Assembly (NCBI GenBank): GCA_023213315.1
Contig: JAKCPI010003116.1
Span: forward strand, 47,035 to 111,034
DNA: 64,000 nt
Reading direction: 5' to 3'
From: Euborellia annulipes
Lineage: Eukaryota > Arthropoda > Insecta > Dermaptera > Anisolabididae
Position numbers and translations under genes: made by a program. The notes beneath the pieces are model-generated. The model did no database searches. It was not told the DNA's origin and saw only the letters and a program-made list of their open reading frames with translations. Below, in pieces: positions 10,370 through 21,282 of this stretch. Position 1 is the stretch's first letter; each line of letters starts with the position of its first letter.

Positions 10370-10814
10370 TATAAATATTTTTATTATTCGTTTTGTTATT
10401 TTTATTATATCAAATAATATTTGGAAGGTGAAAGGACGGGAGGACCAGTCCCGAGAGGGACTGATTTTTGGGGAGTAGAGAGGTGAAGGGCCTCTCACTC
10501 CCAACATTGGAACCGGGTTGATGGCCATTTGCGCTAGATACCGGTATTGGGGTTGGTGCGTGTCAGCGTGCACGATGCACCAGGGGTAAACAACCGGGGA
10601 ATGATTTTTTTTGTAGGCTATTGTGGGTTTTTTTTTTTGCCGTAATTTAAGGCTTTTCCCTCAAATAAAAAAAATAAAAAAAATAATAATAATAATATTT
10701 GGATCGCTTTTATTCTGCACGTTTCCTTATTTTCGCCAATTACACTTTTGATATCTTTTTTTTATTTTTGAATAAGTTCTTTAAAAAAAAAGCATAATCA
10801 GTATTAATAGTATA
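10370..10814. other. GC-richer unit of unknown origin
   Basis: Bases 10425-10605 are clearly less AT-rich and include GGACCAGTCCCGAGAGGGAC and GTGCGTGTCAGCGTGCACG palindromic words, followed by an A/T-rich tail with poly-A (10660-10700). This could be a retroposon, but I found no tRNA-like boxes and no target duplication. Confidence 0.3.
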
Positions 10815-10923
10815 GGGATCGTGCGTGACCTATAGAGGCAGCACTTCTGCCGAAAGTAGAGCACCCTGGTGTCAAAAAAAAAAAAAAAAGTGATGCACAC
10901 AGTCTAGAAATTTAAAAATCAAA

Positions 10924-12419
10924 ATGGAAAAAATAATAAAATATGGTTTTCTGCCAATAATAAATGACAAAATAAGAGGTCAAAATGACATAAAGGGCCG
11001 AAAATTATTCAATTCAGGACATGTCCTAAATGTCATTGAATTAAAAGGTGTAAATCAACACCCAATTATCACTTGCCAAGTAGTTGCCCAAACAAGTGTT
11101 TCAAATCTTTATAATGTAAAAATAATTGTAAGTATTTACATAAATTAATTGTATGATATTAAAAATTAATTAAATTGTTCAAGTAGCTGTCAATATAATA
11201 AAAATATAATTTTCAGCTGAATAACAATCGAAATATTACATCGGCCAATTGCACCTGTAAAGCCGGGCTTTCGGAGAGATGCAAACATGTATGTGCTGCA
11301 GTGCATTATATTAATTCTCCCGAGTCTTCAGCAAGTAAAACATCTTATTTGAAAGGATGGGGAAAACCCTCTCATCGCCAACAGCTAGGATACGATAAAG
11401 GTGCCAGAATGACAAGTTTATTCCCACCTGTTCCTTTATGCAATAAAAATAGTAATATTCAGCCATTTGATGTCTCAACCAATAATCTAGAAAAGTTTGT
11501 ACCTTCATCTCCTTTATATACAATGCTTAAATTTGAAGAAAGGAATAAAGTGGAAATTTTAGCTGCAGAGTCATTGGTAGAAATAGTTCGGATGACAGAG
11601 AAAAAAAATTTAGAAGAGAATGCCAAAAAAATAACTTTAGAAATTTTCATGCTGCAATTTGTTAATAATTTACATGGTATGGAGTGTGAAATAATAAATC
11701 CATTGAATACTTTTTACGAAGATAAAATATCTTGTGATATTAATAAAGCATTATCAATAAGTATTGGAACAATCAATCAGTCCGAAAATTTGGATTGGTA
11801 TCAAGAACGAAAACTTCGTATTACTGCAAGTAATGGGCATAAAGTGAAAGGTAATCGTTTTGATGTCAATAATGTTATCACTAATTTTTTGAACCCTGGG
11901 AAAATTGTGACCTCAGCTATGTGCTACGGAAAAAAAACCGAAAAACAAGCACTTGAAGAATATAAAAAATGTATCAAGTCAGACTGGGAAGTAGTCAAAG
12001 TTGGCCTTATCATCAGCATCCCTCAGCCATGGTTAAGTTGTAGTCCAGATGGTATTCTCATATTTGGAGCAAACATTTGGGAAAAACGACTAATTGAAAT
12101 AAAGTGTCCTCAAACATGCCGCAACAAACCGGTTTTTGATAATAAGTTATTTAAATCTAATCTTAAATATCTTAAATATGATGAGAACGGTTTACATTTG
12201 AGTAGTACCCACTCCTATTACACACAGATTCAACTACAAATGTACATTACAAACATTGCTTTCTGCGACTTTTTCGTTTATTCACCATGTGGAAGTGTTC
12301 TAATCACAATTGGACGAGACGATAAATTTTTGAAAGATGTTATTCCTCAACTACAAAAATTTTATTTTACTTTTTATTTACCAAAGTTATTTTCCATATA
12401 TTCAACGGATTTAGATTGA
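10924..12419 (+). CDS. SWIM zinc finger-YqaJ nuclease of the ISL2EU-type element
   Basis: Two exons, 10924-11127 and 11217-12419, encode about 468 residues; the intron has a GTAAGT donor, a TTTTCAG acceptor and phase 0. The first ATG (AAAATGG context) lies 109 bases inside the element end. Residues 69-95 form a SWIM zinc finger: C80, C82, C90, H92 in the CTCKAGLSERCKHV stretch. Residues about 262-415 match a YqaJ-like PD-(D/E)XK nuclease: RITAS near 269, E310 in the helix after GKKTEKQ, D346 in SCSPDG, E362-x-K364 in EIKCP, and YTQIQLQMY near 403-411. YqaJ proteins include phage lambda-type exonucleases that resect DNA ends; here it probably handles DNA during transposition in the nucleus, which is inference. 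The first exon is needed to complete the SWIM region, so a start at 11301 would be wrong. Confidence 0.85.
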
Positions 12420-12587
12420 GTATTCATTCAACTGCAATATTAATAGTAATTATATTACTATTGAATTTTTAAAACTTACATTCGTTACTTATTAGCTGGT
12501 AATTAAAGTTTATAGTTATAATTATTACTTTCATTGATGATAAACTTTGTGATATTTATAATAACTGTAGAAAATGGCTTTGTAGAA

Positions 12588-12932
12588 TTGAATAAAGGGT
12601 TGAAGAGGAATGCAGACAAGTAGGGAGCCTCTATCAAATTAAACACCATTTTTGGCTAATTTAATTATGCCATCTTTAGTTGTATTGAAGTTTTTTGGCA
12701 AATAGAGTTATAGTCTGGTCCTAAGCTCAGCAATTTTACAATAGCCTATATATATAAATAACATTGAAAATAAATACATCTGGTTAGGACCAGACTATTA
12801 ACACTCTATTTGCCAAAAACTTCAATGAACTAAAGATGGCATAATAAATTAGCCAAAACGTTTTGCAAAAAAGGAGTTTAATTTAATAGAGGCTTCCTAC
12901 CTAGCTGCATTCCTCTTCAACCCTTTATTCAA
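12588..12932. repeat. Foldback element inside the transposon
   Basis: TTGAATAAAGGGTTGAAGAG and following bases (12588-12730) recur inverted at 12783-12932, with arms of about 140 bases and a spacer of about 50 bases. Arm differences are scattered substitutions and small indels, so the copies have aged together. No target duplication is clear. Confidence 0.8.
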
Positions 12933-12935
12933 AAT

Positions 12936-12997
12936 TGTGATATTTAAACATTGTGATATTTAAACATTGTGATATTTAAACAATGTGATATTTATTA
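12936..12997 (+). repeat. Short tandem repeat, 16-bp unit
   Basis: Four copies, the last partial, of TGTGATATTTAAACAT immediately after the foldback. A related GTGATATTTATAA word lies near 12549 on the other side. Confidence 0.8.
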
Positions 12998-13087
12998 AAA
13001 TTGGACTGTCAATTATAGCTTAACAAAAATGTAAAAAAAAAAAAGATTTTCTGAAATGTTAAAAAAATTTTAATATGAATATAAGTG

Positions 13088-13474
13088 TAAGGATGTGGTA
13101 TATGGGCAGCCAAGGCGAAATATAAAATAAGGAGTCTATATTCTGTCGAGTGTCGATCGCACTCTTCATCAAGACAAAATTAATGTAAAATTGTCAGGTT
13201 AGATGACATGGCAATGTTGAAACGTTTTTACCAATTTATATTCTCTTGAAAAATTCTCTTTACTCTTATTCGACCTGCAAACAGCAAAGAGAATTTTTCA
13301 AGAAAATATAAATTGATAAAAACGTTGCTACATTGCCATGTCATCTAACTTGACAATTTGACATAAATTTTTTCCTGATGAAGAGTGCGATCAACACTCG
13401 AATAGTCGACAGAACATAGACTTATTATTTTATTTTTCGCTTTGGCTGCCCATATACCATATCCTCATATTACA
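13088..13474. repeat. Foldback with hairpin module in both arms
   Basis: GTGGTATATGGGCAGCC at the left is matched inverted at the right end (GGCTGCCCATATACCA). Both arms contain the module: the right arm reads CTGATGA, A, stem GAGTG, loop, stem CACTC, then GAATAGTCGACAG; the left arm is the equivalent on the minus strand. Arms are about 170-190 bases. Confidence 0.8.
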
Positions 13475-13731
13475 GTATTCAGCAATTAAAAAACTAGTGG
13501 AAATAAGTGTCTTTGATACATTGCGAATTGACATAAAATAGTCATATAATGCAAAAAAATTACAGAAAAAAATGTACAAAAAAAAAGTATTATTGATAAT
13601 GTACAATTAAAATTATTTTTTCTTTGATAAAATTATCAGACATTTGATAATTGGTTAGTTATATTTGGAAAATAAATTATTACTTAAAAAACATTATTGT
13701 TTTAAAACCGAAATCTAGAAAAGAGGATTAA

Positions 13732-13879
13732 TTATCTGAGAGGAAGCTCGAGATTAAATTGTCGTTTTTTGTAGGAGGTGGTATGCCGTAGGATATTAAA
13801 AAATTTGTCTTTTTAATAGGAGCAGCGTACCACCTGCTACAAAAAACGACAATTTAATCTCGAGCTTCCTATCAGATAA
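13732..13879. repeat. Foldback with near-identical arms
   Basis: CTCGAGATTAAATTGTCG and the following TTTTTTGTAG (left) reappear inverted at 13840-13865, with AGGAAGCTCGAG at the outer edge of both arms. The arms are about 65 bases with a short centre, and are closer in sequence than those of the other two foldbacks here. Confidence 0.75.
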
Positions 13880-13998
13880 CATTATTATTGTTGTTGGTTT
13901 TATTAAATAGGCACATATGCAATTTTCTAAGAATTTTTTTAGAAATAATTTATTTATTTAAATTTTTCAAAAAATAGCTTGATTATATACCTTACAGA

Positions 13999-15775
13999 TC
14001 ATTCCTTTATTATAGGTTTTCCAATGTTTATCAAGCCACATACCACAAAAACAATTTCATCGATATGAGGAAGTAAAGATACTGGAACTTTTGAAAAAAT
14101 GTTAAAATCTTTGATCCTTTGATTCACTCTTTCAATGTGTATTCTCACCGAAGCAATATTGTAAGTTTCTTCTACCTCCTCTGCTGTAAATTGTGTATCA
14201 TGGGAAAATGGAGGCATAATAAAAACTGCATTTTTCTTTTCCACTGCTGTTTTTATCTGGGGAAAACCTTTGTCTGCTAGAACAACATCGCCAGGTTCTA
14301 TTAAATCGACTAGGCCACAATCGTTTGTAATAAAACTATCACTAGAGCGACCACCATAGCATTTAGATACAAAGCTTATAAATCCATTTGGAGTACACCC
14401 AACCAAAAATTTTACCGTTTGATGATGTTTATATTCAGAGTACATTAAAACTCTTTGATTCACTTCTGGTGGTAATTCTGTATTCACTTCAGTGCAATCA
14501 ATTATTACACGTGTTTCAGGATAATTTCTTCTGAATGCATCCGGTAACGTTGCTTGAATTGTAGATTTTGAAGGCCAAAATATAAATTTTTTTAATAAAA
14601 TGTTAAGTTGTTGTAACTGATTTACAAATATTTTTTGGGCTGAAGTTCGATGAATATTGAATAGTACCCCTAATGCCGTGAATGTAAGGCCTGTTTTTAA
14701 TTTTGTTAAGGTAATTAATAGTTTGGTTTTTTTATCAATTTTGGATGATCTGCAGTCTGAAAGAATATTTAAAAGAAAGGAAAAAATTTCAAAAGTGACG
14801 CCGGTTAAACTGCTTAAAGATTGATCATCATGGATTGAAGTTAGGCCATGAAAACCTTGACAGTTGAGCTCCGCGAAATCTTGACTGATTGGATCACACC
14901 CCTTATCTTGGACGGACTTTCCTAATGGTGGTAAATTTACATCACACATTTTATCTGCTGTCTTTTTTTTTGGGATATTGACCTGTAGTTCTGCAGTACT
15001 AACACCATCGCAAGAATTAATATTACAAAAAAAATATGTTTGATCATCTGAAATATTTTCACCAATTTGTTCATCTGTTTGACAAGTAATACTACGACTT
15101 GTTGCTTGGGGCATAGTATTAGAAACAGAAGTTTCGATATTCTGCTGTTCAATTTCGATAGATTCATGATCCTCGCCAACTGCAAAAAGAGTATTATTAT
15201 TAGTATTTAAAGCATTATTGTTTTCGTTCATTTTATTCTTACTCATTTCATTAATTTTTTTAGTTCTTGATTCCCGTTGCTGTAATCGTTCCAATCGTTG
15301 GAGGGACTGAATAGATTTTTTTATATTATGTTTGCCAGGAAAAATTGTCGGTACATAAGACGGATGTTGTGGATTCTCTGATTTTTTATTGTTGACGAAA
15401 TGAGCACTACATATCCGAGTATTTTTATTTGGCTCCCAATTCTTCGGATGCTTTCTGAAATGTATTCAAGTTAATGTAATTAAGTTAATATTTTCTAATT
15501 ATTATTATTTGTGGAAAAATAATTTTAAAACTTGACTGATATCTGCCAACTTCAGTATCATAATGATTATATAAAAAAAAGATAATTTGTTTTTTGAAAT
15601 ATTTCACTTACACATAGTTTTTTACTGCTTTTATCCATTTTTGACGTTTCCAGGTTATCCACTCTTTATTCGATGACCTTTCGGGAAAACGATAAAATTT
15701 CACCTCCGTATGATTTTTACACGGCATATTTGAACAGCCACGTATGCAACAAGATGTTCTTGATGATGACATCAT
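13999..15775 (-). CDS. THAP-domain DDE transposase (DDE_Tnp_4 type)
   Basis: Two exons, 15612-15775 and 13999-15454, encode about 539 residues. The donor GTAAGT and acceptor ATTTCAG fit, and the split codon joins in frame. The N-terminal THAP zinc finger is complete: C10-x3-C14, W and FPE motifs, C70-x2-H73 in ICSAHF, and YVPTIFP near 88-94. A low-complexity linker follows. Residues about 293-333 form a helix-turn-helix of the HTH_Tnp_4 kind (LTFTALGVLFNIHRTSAQ). The catalytic core shows D374 (VIIDCTEV), D449 (VVLADKGF) and E496 (HIERVNQRIKDF), the DDE_Tnp_4 pattern of Harbinger/ISL2EU transposases. The THAP domain should bind element ends. There are two adjacent ATGs at 15775 and 15772. The long open frame starts later (15294) and lacks THAP, so that start was rejected. 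All key residues are present. Confidence 0.88.
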
Positions 15776-15914
15776 GAAAGTTTATTTTAATTACAAAAAT
15801 AATAATTGTTAAAAACACTTTCAATGCAAGTCCAATGCAATTCTATATCAATTGACATCACATTATCGCCGATTTTTCTCACCAGATGGCATCATAGTCA
15901 TCTTTCTCAATCCC

Positions 15915-17215
15915 TATAAAATTCAAATTCGTATTCAAAGTATAATTTTCCAAGATTAAATATAAATTGACTTGTAGTAGCTAGGTATAAAAATTTTCTT
16001 CATCTTGACATTTAAAATTAATTGGAAAAAATTTTTCAGATTTAAAACTCGAAAGTTGAACAAATAGAATAAAAATGTCTTCCAACAAGCATTTCAATAA
16101 ACTTAGGATTACTACAATAAATCGCATTCATAAAAACAAACTCTTTTATTCTCATGGAAGATCCATTATTATTTATTAGATGTCCCAGACTCTCTCTCCA
16201 TCGTGAATTTGAAAAATTTCTCACATACAGTACATATATATTTAAATTAATTCATTTAATTTATCAGATTTAACTTGAAAGGCAAACCGACAATTTAATT
16301 CAATGTTTCTCACTTATGCTTACACACTATAACAAATATTTTAGAAGTATTATCACTTTTTTTTTCTTATTATATTTGTTATATTTGTTTTTATCGACGT
16401 TTCTTGTTATTTGGTTATTTAACTTCACTTTCATTTATAATTTGATATTCAAATTATTTTCGCTTAAAAGATATAGGCCTATTCAAAATCTTACATTAAT
16501 ATGGTTTTACTATTAGGATTGCGAAATCAATGGGGTGTTCGCAGGACTATAAACAGACTTAACGGGCCCGGGGCTACATAATAATACCCCCCCTTAGGAA
16601 AAAATTTCATGAAAATTATTTTTTTTTAATTGAAATTTTAACCATTAAAATTATTTTTTATTAGATTTTTTGGTGCTCAAAGAGCCCGGGCCCGGGGGAT
16701 ATAGTGCACACTGCCCCCCCCTCTGTCTGAGGGCCTGCCTTAGGTCAAGGGCTCCTCCACAATTAGACCTTCTTGTCGTAATCTAAGTCCATAAAAACCT
16801 CTTTTATAAAAGTTTTTTTTTTTTTATCTATCTTTGCAACTATCCTCTTGATTAATACTGATGTTTGCAAGTTTCAAAGCAGATGAAACAAGTTTTATAG
16901 ACCTGGGATTTAAATTGTACGAGAGCCTTGACAGTGCTTTAGAGAGAATAAAGTTTTCTAAAATTCCGAATTTGAAGGGAAACTGATTTTGAAGTGAAAC
17001 TTCTTTATAAAGAATGACTATTTTTCGATTCATGTTTCCCAAAACATTACATCCCCTCCATTCAATCCAAAAATTTTAAATTTTAACTATCAACCGTTGG
17101 CTCTATTTGAAACATTATTTATATAGAAAAATTTTAAAATTAAATTAAAAAAACTAAGTTATAAGTTTTAAAGATTCTCTAGTGCTCAATAAGACTACCT
17201 AAAAATCTGGTGTGA
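15915..17215. other. No gene recognised; a degraded GC-rich insertion at 16540-16745
   Basis: Mostly AT-rich sequence. Bases 16540-16745 contain CAGGACTATAAACAG, ACGGGCCCGGGGC, AGCCCGGGCCCGGGGG and GGGCCTG, which resembles the G/C-rich interior of the short hAT elements here, but I could not match ends to a target duplication. The open frames at 16042-16224, 16316-16516 and 16824-17042 have no recognised features. Confidence 0.4.
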
Positions 17216-17869
17216 CTGGCGCACAGCACACAACTTTCTCTTACCTTCGGTAATCGAAAGTTGTGTTCTGTGCTTGTCACACCAGATTTTTTGTGTCGAC
17301 ATATATTTAGTTCCCGACAGTACGGAACATTTGAATTCAGATGTAAAATTTATAAGTATGGGAAAATATTTATATTTTGTTACCATGGCAACCATTTCTC
17401 CTATCTTCCCTATGAAATACAAGAGTAAAGTGGTCTTCAGAAGATTTCAATTGCAAAATGGGAATATACATTTTAAAGAACATCTAAAAAATAATTGATT
17501 TTTGAATTTAAAAAAAAATCGTTGGAGCAAAATTTTGAGAAAATCGAAAAAAACTGAAAAAGTACATCAGTAAAGTACTAGTACTCTTTCGCCGATTTTG
17601 ATTAAAAGCTTATTTTTCCGGTCCCGGGGGGGTGTTTAACTTAAATATAAAATTTCAACCTCGTAGCTCAATTCCTTCATGCTTAAAATTGAACACCCAC
17701 CCACCCACCCACCCACCCAAAGACAGACCATGTCGCGAAAACCACTTTTTTGGATTCAGGGGACCTCAAAACGTGAAGATCCATCAAAATCTCGACATCG
17801 AATTTTTGACATGAATCCAATACTTTCTCTCTATATATATATTACATATATACATAGGTAAGAGAAAGT
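17216..17869 (-). repeat. Rep1 full-length copy (-)
   Basis: Runs from TCTGGTGTGACTGGCGCAC to GGTAAGAGAAAGT on the plus strand, flanked by A runs on both sides. Contains the 3' palindrome, CCATGGCAACCATTTCTCC, TACATCAGTAAAGTACTAG, a CCCACCCACCCACC tract in place of the usual GTCT tract, and ATCTCGACATCGAATTTTTG. The 60-75 codon frames on both strands here are products of the repeat. Confidence 0.85.
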
Positions 17870-19162
17870 AAAAAAATTGTGTGGTTTTATGAAACCACGA
17901 TGCAAGTGAAACTTTTTTCGGATCGTAGGCGTTTAACTGAAAATTTTCAGAAAATGATTCAATTATGGGTATTAAAATCGCGATTTTAATCTTAACTTAA
18001 TTGGAAAATGGGAATGATAATGGGAAATCAATTTGAATCATTTTAAATTATTTTAAAAATTATATTTTATCAATTTAAAAATTGAATAATTAGCCTAAAT
18101 CTCACAATTATTTTTTATATTTCGTCATATATATTAAATTTCAACTTTCGTATTTTTGTTGTTACGGCTTGTAGCGTCACGGGCTTGACGTCACGGCTTG
18201 TAACGTGACATGCTGATAGAAGAGGGAAAAAATTTGAGAGGATAAAATAAAAGTTTCACTTTTAAAAAAAAATTAATAAAAAGTAAACGAGTTTTTGTTA
18301 ATCACCTGAATGAGTTTAAAACCTAATTTATGAAAAAAAAAAAATTAAATCAACTACATATATATTTATTTTAGAAGTTTCCAAATAAATCATCAAATAT
18401 TATTTATCTTTTTTTTAAAATAAACACCTGTTGATATATAGCAGTAAAAAAAAGCAACAATTTCCATAAAATAGATTCAATTTTCGAATAATTAATTATT
18501 GAAATTGAATATGTATCTATTTTGTTGGATTAATAAATTAGACAAGAGAATAAAGTGCATAAATAATTAATGAATAAGGGCGTCAAGAGGACTAGAGAAT
18601 AAAGATGTTTATTTATTTATAAAGAAAAAGTGTAGATTGAATTGTGTGTTGAGATTGTTTTCTCTCTCTCCAGGTGCTCGTTAACGTTAGCTAATTAAGA
18701 GAGAGCTAGCTGGCTGGCTAGCCAATTCTCAATCCAATCAGCAGCAATCAACGTTAACTAGCTCTCTCTCTCTAACACTTAAACATTGCACTTGGAGAAA
18801 AAAAAATTGATTTCAAAAACGTTTAAATCTCCATTTTAAAATATGACAAACGTTATGTCTCGTATTTTCCCTTCCGATCTAAAAAGGGTTCATTAAGAAT
18901 CTTAAATTGTAATTTATAGTTTGAATAATAGAGAGAGGTTTTATTAATTAATGTATGAATTAAAAATTAATGAGTATGCTAAGTTTGTAGTCATTATAGT
19001 AGATACTAGGTATTTTTTTGAATTAATTTAATATAGGGCCTAATTACATTTAAATTTTTTGCAAAAAGGAAAAAAATCTAGTATTCTTGGTAGCCCAACT
19101 TTCTTTTTCCTTCAGTGCTTGTCACCCCAAATTTTTTGGTATCGACATATTTTTAGTTTACG
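17870..19162. other. No gene recognised; small palindromic patches
   Basis: AT-rich. Bases 18160-18215 repeat GTTACGGCTTGTAGCGTCAC and TTGACGTCACGGCTTGTAAC, which include a TGACGTCA (CRE-like) word. Bases 18670-18775 contain TC tracts and GAGAGCTAGCTGGCTGGCTA. I cannot assign a function. Confidence 0.35.
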
Positions 19163-19493
19163 TCAGGAGGCTCTACATTACATCTTGTGATTAGGGCTGC
19201 GCAAAATAATCGATTATTTCCTTAAAAAATAATCGATTAATCGAAAAGGTATAGGCCTAATCGATTATTTTTTTTTGATATTCGGTTATTTTTTTGATAA
19301 TCCATTTTTTTTCATATTTGGTTATTTTTTCCGATCGAATATGAAAAAAAAATCCGTTATCAAAAAAATAATCGATTAGGCTTATACCTTTTCGATTAAT
19401 CGATTATTTTTTTTAATAATCGACTATTTTTTAAGGAAATAATCGATTATTTTGCGCAGCCCTAATCACGAGATGTAATGTAGAGCCTCCTGA
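19163..19493. repeat. Inverted duplication extending past the MITE end
   Basis: TCAGGAGGCTCTACATTACA (19163) plus the MITE start are repeated inverted, ending TGTAATGTAGAGCCTCCTGA (19493). Arms are about 165 bases. The arm includes 21 bases of host flank and the target duplication copy, so the event happened after insertion. Confidence 0.85.
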
Positions 19494-19586
19494 AAAATCG
19501 AAATCGAATTAATCAATTAATCGGAATAATCGATTTTTTTTCATAATCAATAATCGATTATTTTTTTCCATAATCGAACACCCCTA
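19192..19586. mobile_element. hAT-like MITE rich in ATCGATT, TSD CTTGTGAT
   Basis: The ends are TAGGGCTGCGC and (other strand) TAGGGGTGTTCGATTATGG, with the 8-bp duplication CTTGTGAT at 19184-19191 and 19587-19594. The body is built from AATCGATTA words. The copy is abnormal: its left part plus flanking sequence is also present in inverse orientation inside it (see 19163-19493). A second copy lies at 63214-63494. Confidence 0.85.
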
Positions 19587-19604
19587 CTTGTGATGGGGCA
19601 AAAT

Positions 19605-19800
19605 CGTTTAAAAGGATTAGCGATCCGATCCTCAGATCTGGCCAGTTCGGACGATCTGATCTACTAAACCGATCCAGCAATCCGACAAACTCAGGCAATC
19701 CGATCCGCTAAACCAATTTGAAAAAGCATCCGCAAAATCAGATTCGCGATCCTAAAATCCCATCCGGACTTGATTTTTAATCATGTGGATGAATCAAAAG
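19605..19800. repeat. Degenerate GATCCG-rich repeat
   Basis: Variants of GATCCG, CGATCC and CAATCCG recur irregularly between AAAAGGATTAGCGATCC and ATCCGGACTTGATTTTT. A related but inverse-looking stretch lies at 48585-48790, starting AAGGATTAGCAATC. Probably an element family; no ends resolved. Confidence 0.5.
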
Positions 19801-19907
19801 AATATTTTTTTTAACACATTTTTGGATGATAAAGATATTGGAATGGAAAAGAATAAGTACAGGTGCAGCAAATGAAGAGAGCCTTTGGATGCTAAATGCC
19901 GAAAAAG

Positions 19908-19955
19908 AGACGTTTCGGACAAAAATTTATTTGTCCATCTTCAGTCCTCGTTGGC
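19908..19955 (-). ncRNA. Recurring hairpin module
   Basis: On the minus strand: CTGAAGAT, stem GGACAAA, loop, stem TTTGTCC, then GAAACGTCTC. A perfect 7-bp stem with the conserved flanks; the clearest of the single copies. Confidence 0.5.
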
Positions 19956-20189
19956 TTATAAATTAATTAGGCACAAAGTTGTCATTGTTGTTTTGGCACG
20001 AATTTGTGCGCATGTATATTTTTATAAAAATAGGCGAGTGTCAATGTTTCGTGAGTGTCTATAAGATAATTGGATTGGATTTTTTTTTTGGGGATAGGCC
20101 TACATTCTTTTGTAGGCAAGTTGGTCCCATTTCAAATTCAAATAGGTTCTTTTTTTAATAGCTAAATGATATAGAATTGGAGAAATTAA

Positions 20190-20590
20190 GGTGTGCGTCT
20201 CGGGGTGCTAAATTTGGGAGATTCCAGCGGCCACAATTTTGAACCTATAGAACTCAAATTTTTTTTAAATTAAAGCTATTTAAAATATCTATCAACTTAT
20301 AGAAGCCCTTTTTTTGATTTCCGAAAAAAAATTAAAAATTTTTTTTAGATTAATCGCATTAAATAAAAGATATTTTAAAAAAATTCACTCGATATCTTAT
20401 GGATAATTAAATTAGTAATCATTGTGTTAAAAAATAATTAATTTTTTTACCCTCAATTAATTAGCTGGAATCTTTCAAATGAAATGGAATAAATCCCTTG
20501 TATCCCTATGGGAAAAACTAACGCCATCTCTTGCCGCCTAGAGTAACTCTGTACTGAATCGTCTTCTAGCGGCTTTTCGAGACGCTCACC
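20190..20590. mobile_element. TTAA-flanked MITE
   Basis: The inverted ends GGTGTGCGTCTCG and (other strand) GGTGAGCGTCTCG match at 12 of 13 positions. TTAA lies directly outside both ends (20186-20189 and 20591-20594), as in piggyBac-type insertions. Noncoding, about 400 bp. TTAA is palindromic and common in AT-rich DNA, so the superfamily is tentative. Confidence 0.6.
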
Positions 20591-20595
20591 TTAAT

Positions 20596-21282
20596 CGAAT
20601 AGCTCTACCTTCCAGTCAGAGTTCAGCGAATCAAATCAATTAGAAAAGTTTTTCGCAAGTTTTTTCGTTAAGTGAGTTGGCATATAGCTTCTTTTTTTTA
20701 CCCATATCAAATTCAACATTGACTAGCTAGTTCCAAACGAAAGCAATCTTTCTTTCCATTAAATCTGCTGCCACAATGTCGGCAGTTTGATGACTGAATT
20801 TTAGTAATATGAATGAAACGAATTAGTAATTAAGACAAAGTTGTCTATTCATTATGATAATTTAGCAACAAGAGAGAGAAGGTGCATTAATTTCTTAATG
20901 TCTTTACACTGGGTCGTTGCAATAAAAAACGTGCGCACTCATGGAGAATGCCTACATTTTTAACTGTCAGGGAAAAAAACGCGTTGGGTGTTGACTAAAA
21001 ATACCTTTGAGTAACCTAAGCAGCTTCGAAAAATGCAATAAGTTAGTATAACAAATGGCAAGAGCAAATCCATAATTCCAACTTTATCATAAATCTTAGC
21101 TGTTAAAAAATAACAATCGGAATTTATGATTACAAAAAGAATAATTTTCAACTATTTATTTTACCCTTTAGGGAACTTGACTTTAATTTATTATTTATAG
21201 TTTAACCCTGTGAGTAATAAGTTTACTATTTTTAAAACTTTTCGCATAAAAAGAATTTGTATAAGTATGCAAAAATAGCCCC
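20596..21282. other. No gene recognised
   Basis: AT-rich; a short frame on the minus strand (20960-21151) has a hydrophobic stretch but no support. Nothing else is seen. Confidence 0.35.

Larger units (their letters stand above)
12420..13998. other. Convergent intergenic region of the transposon
   Basis: Noncoding; it must hold both genes' 3' ends. It carries three inverted repeats (12588-12932, 13088-13474, 13732-13879) and a short direct repeat (12936-12997). ATTAAAG and AATTGAATAAAGG near 12500-12595 could serve as poly-A signals for the plus-strand gene. No third gene is visible. Confidence 0.6.
10815..15914. mobile_element. ISL2EU-type two-gene DNA transposon, apparently intact
   Basis: A unit of about 5.1 kb with two convergent genes: a SWIM-YqaJ nuclease (+, 10924-12419) and a THAP-DDE transposase (-, 13999-15775). 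This pairing defines the ISL2EU group related to PIF/Harbinger and IS5. The proposed ends are TATAGGGAT at the left and its exact complement ATCCCTATA at the right, a 9-base match; beyond it only a weak similarity continues (GACCTATAGAGGC against GACTATGATGCC). TA or TATA is its own complement, so sequence alone cannot say whether those bases are end or target duplication. Both genes are open with good splice sites, which suggests recent arrival. Three foldback sequences fill the space between the genes. Confidence 0.75.

Noticed and set aside
13999..15294. Transposase start at 15294
   Set aside because: It would drop the THAP domain; the upstream exon joins in frame with consensus splice sites.
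17195..17498. Overlapping open frames on both strands, and near-identical ones at 21400-21715 and 29139-29333
   Set aside because: They recur only because they lie in the Rep1 family; frames differ between copies and have no coding signature.
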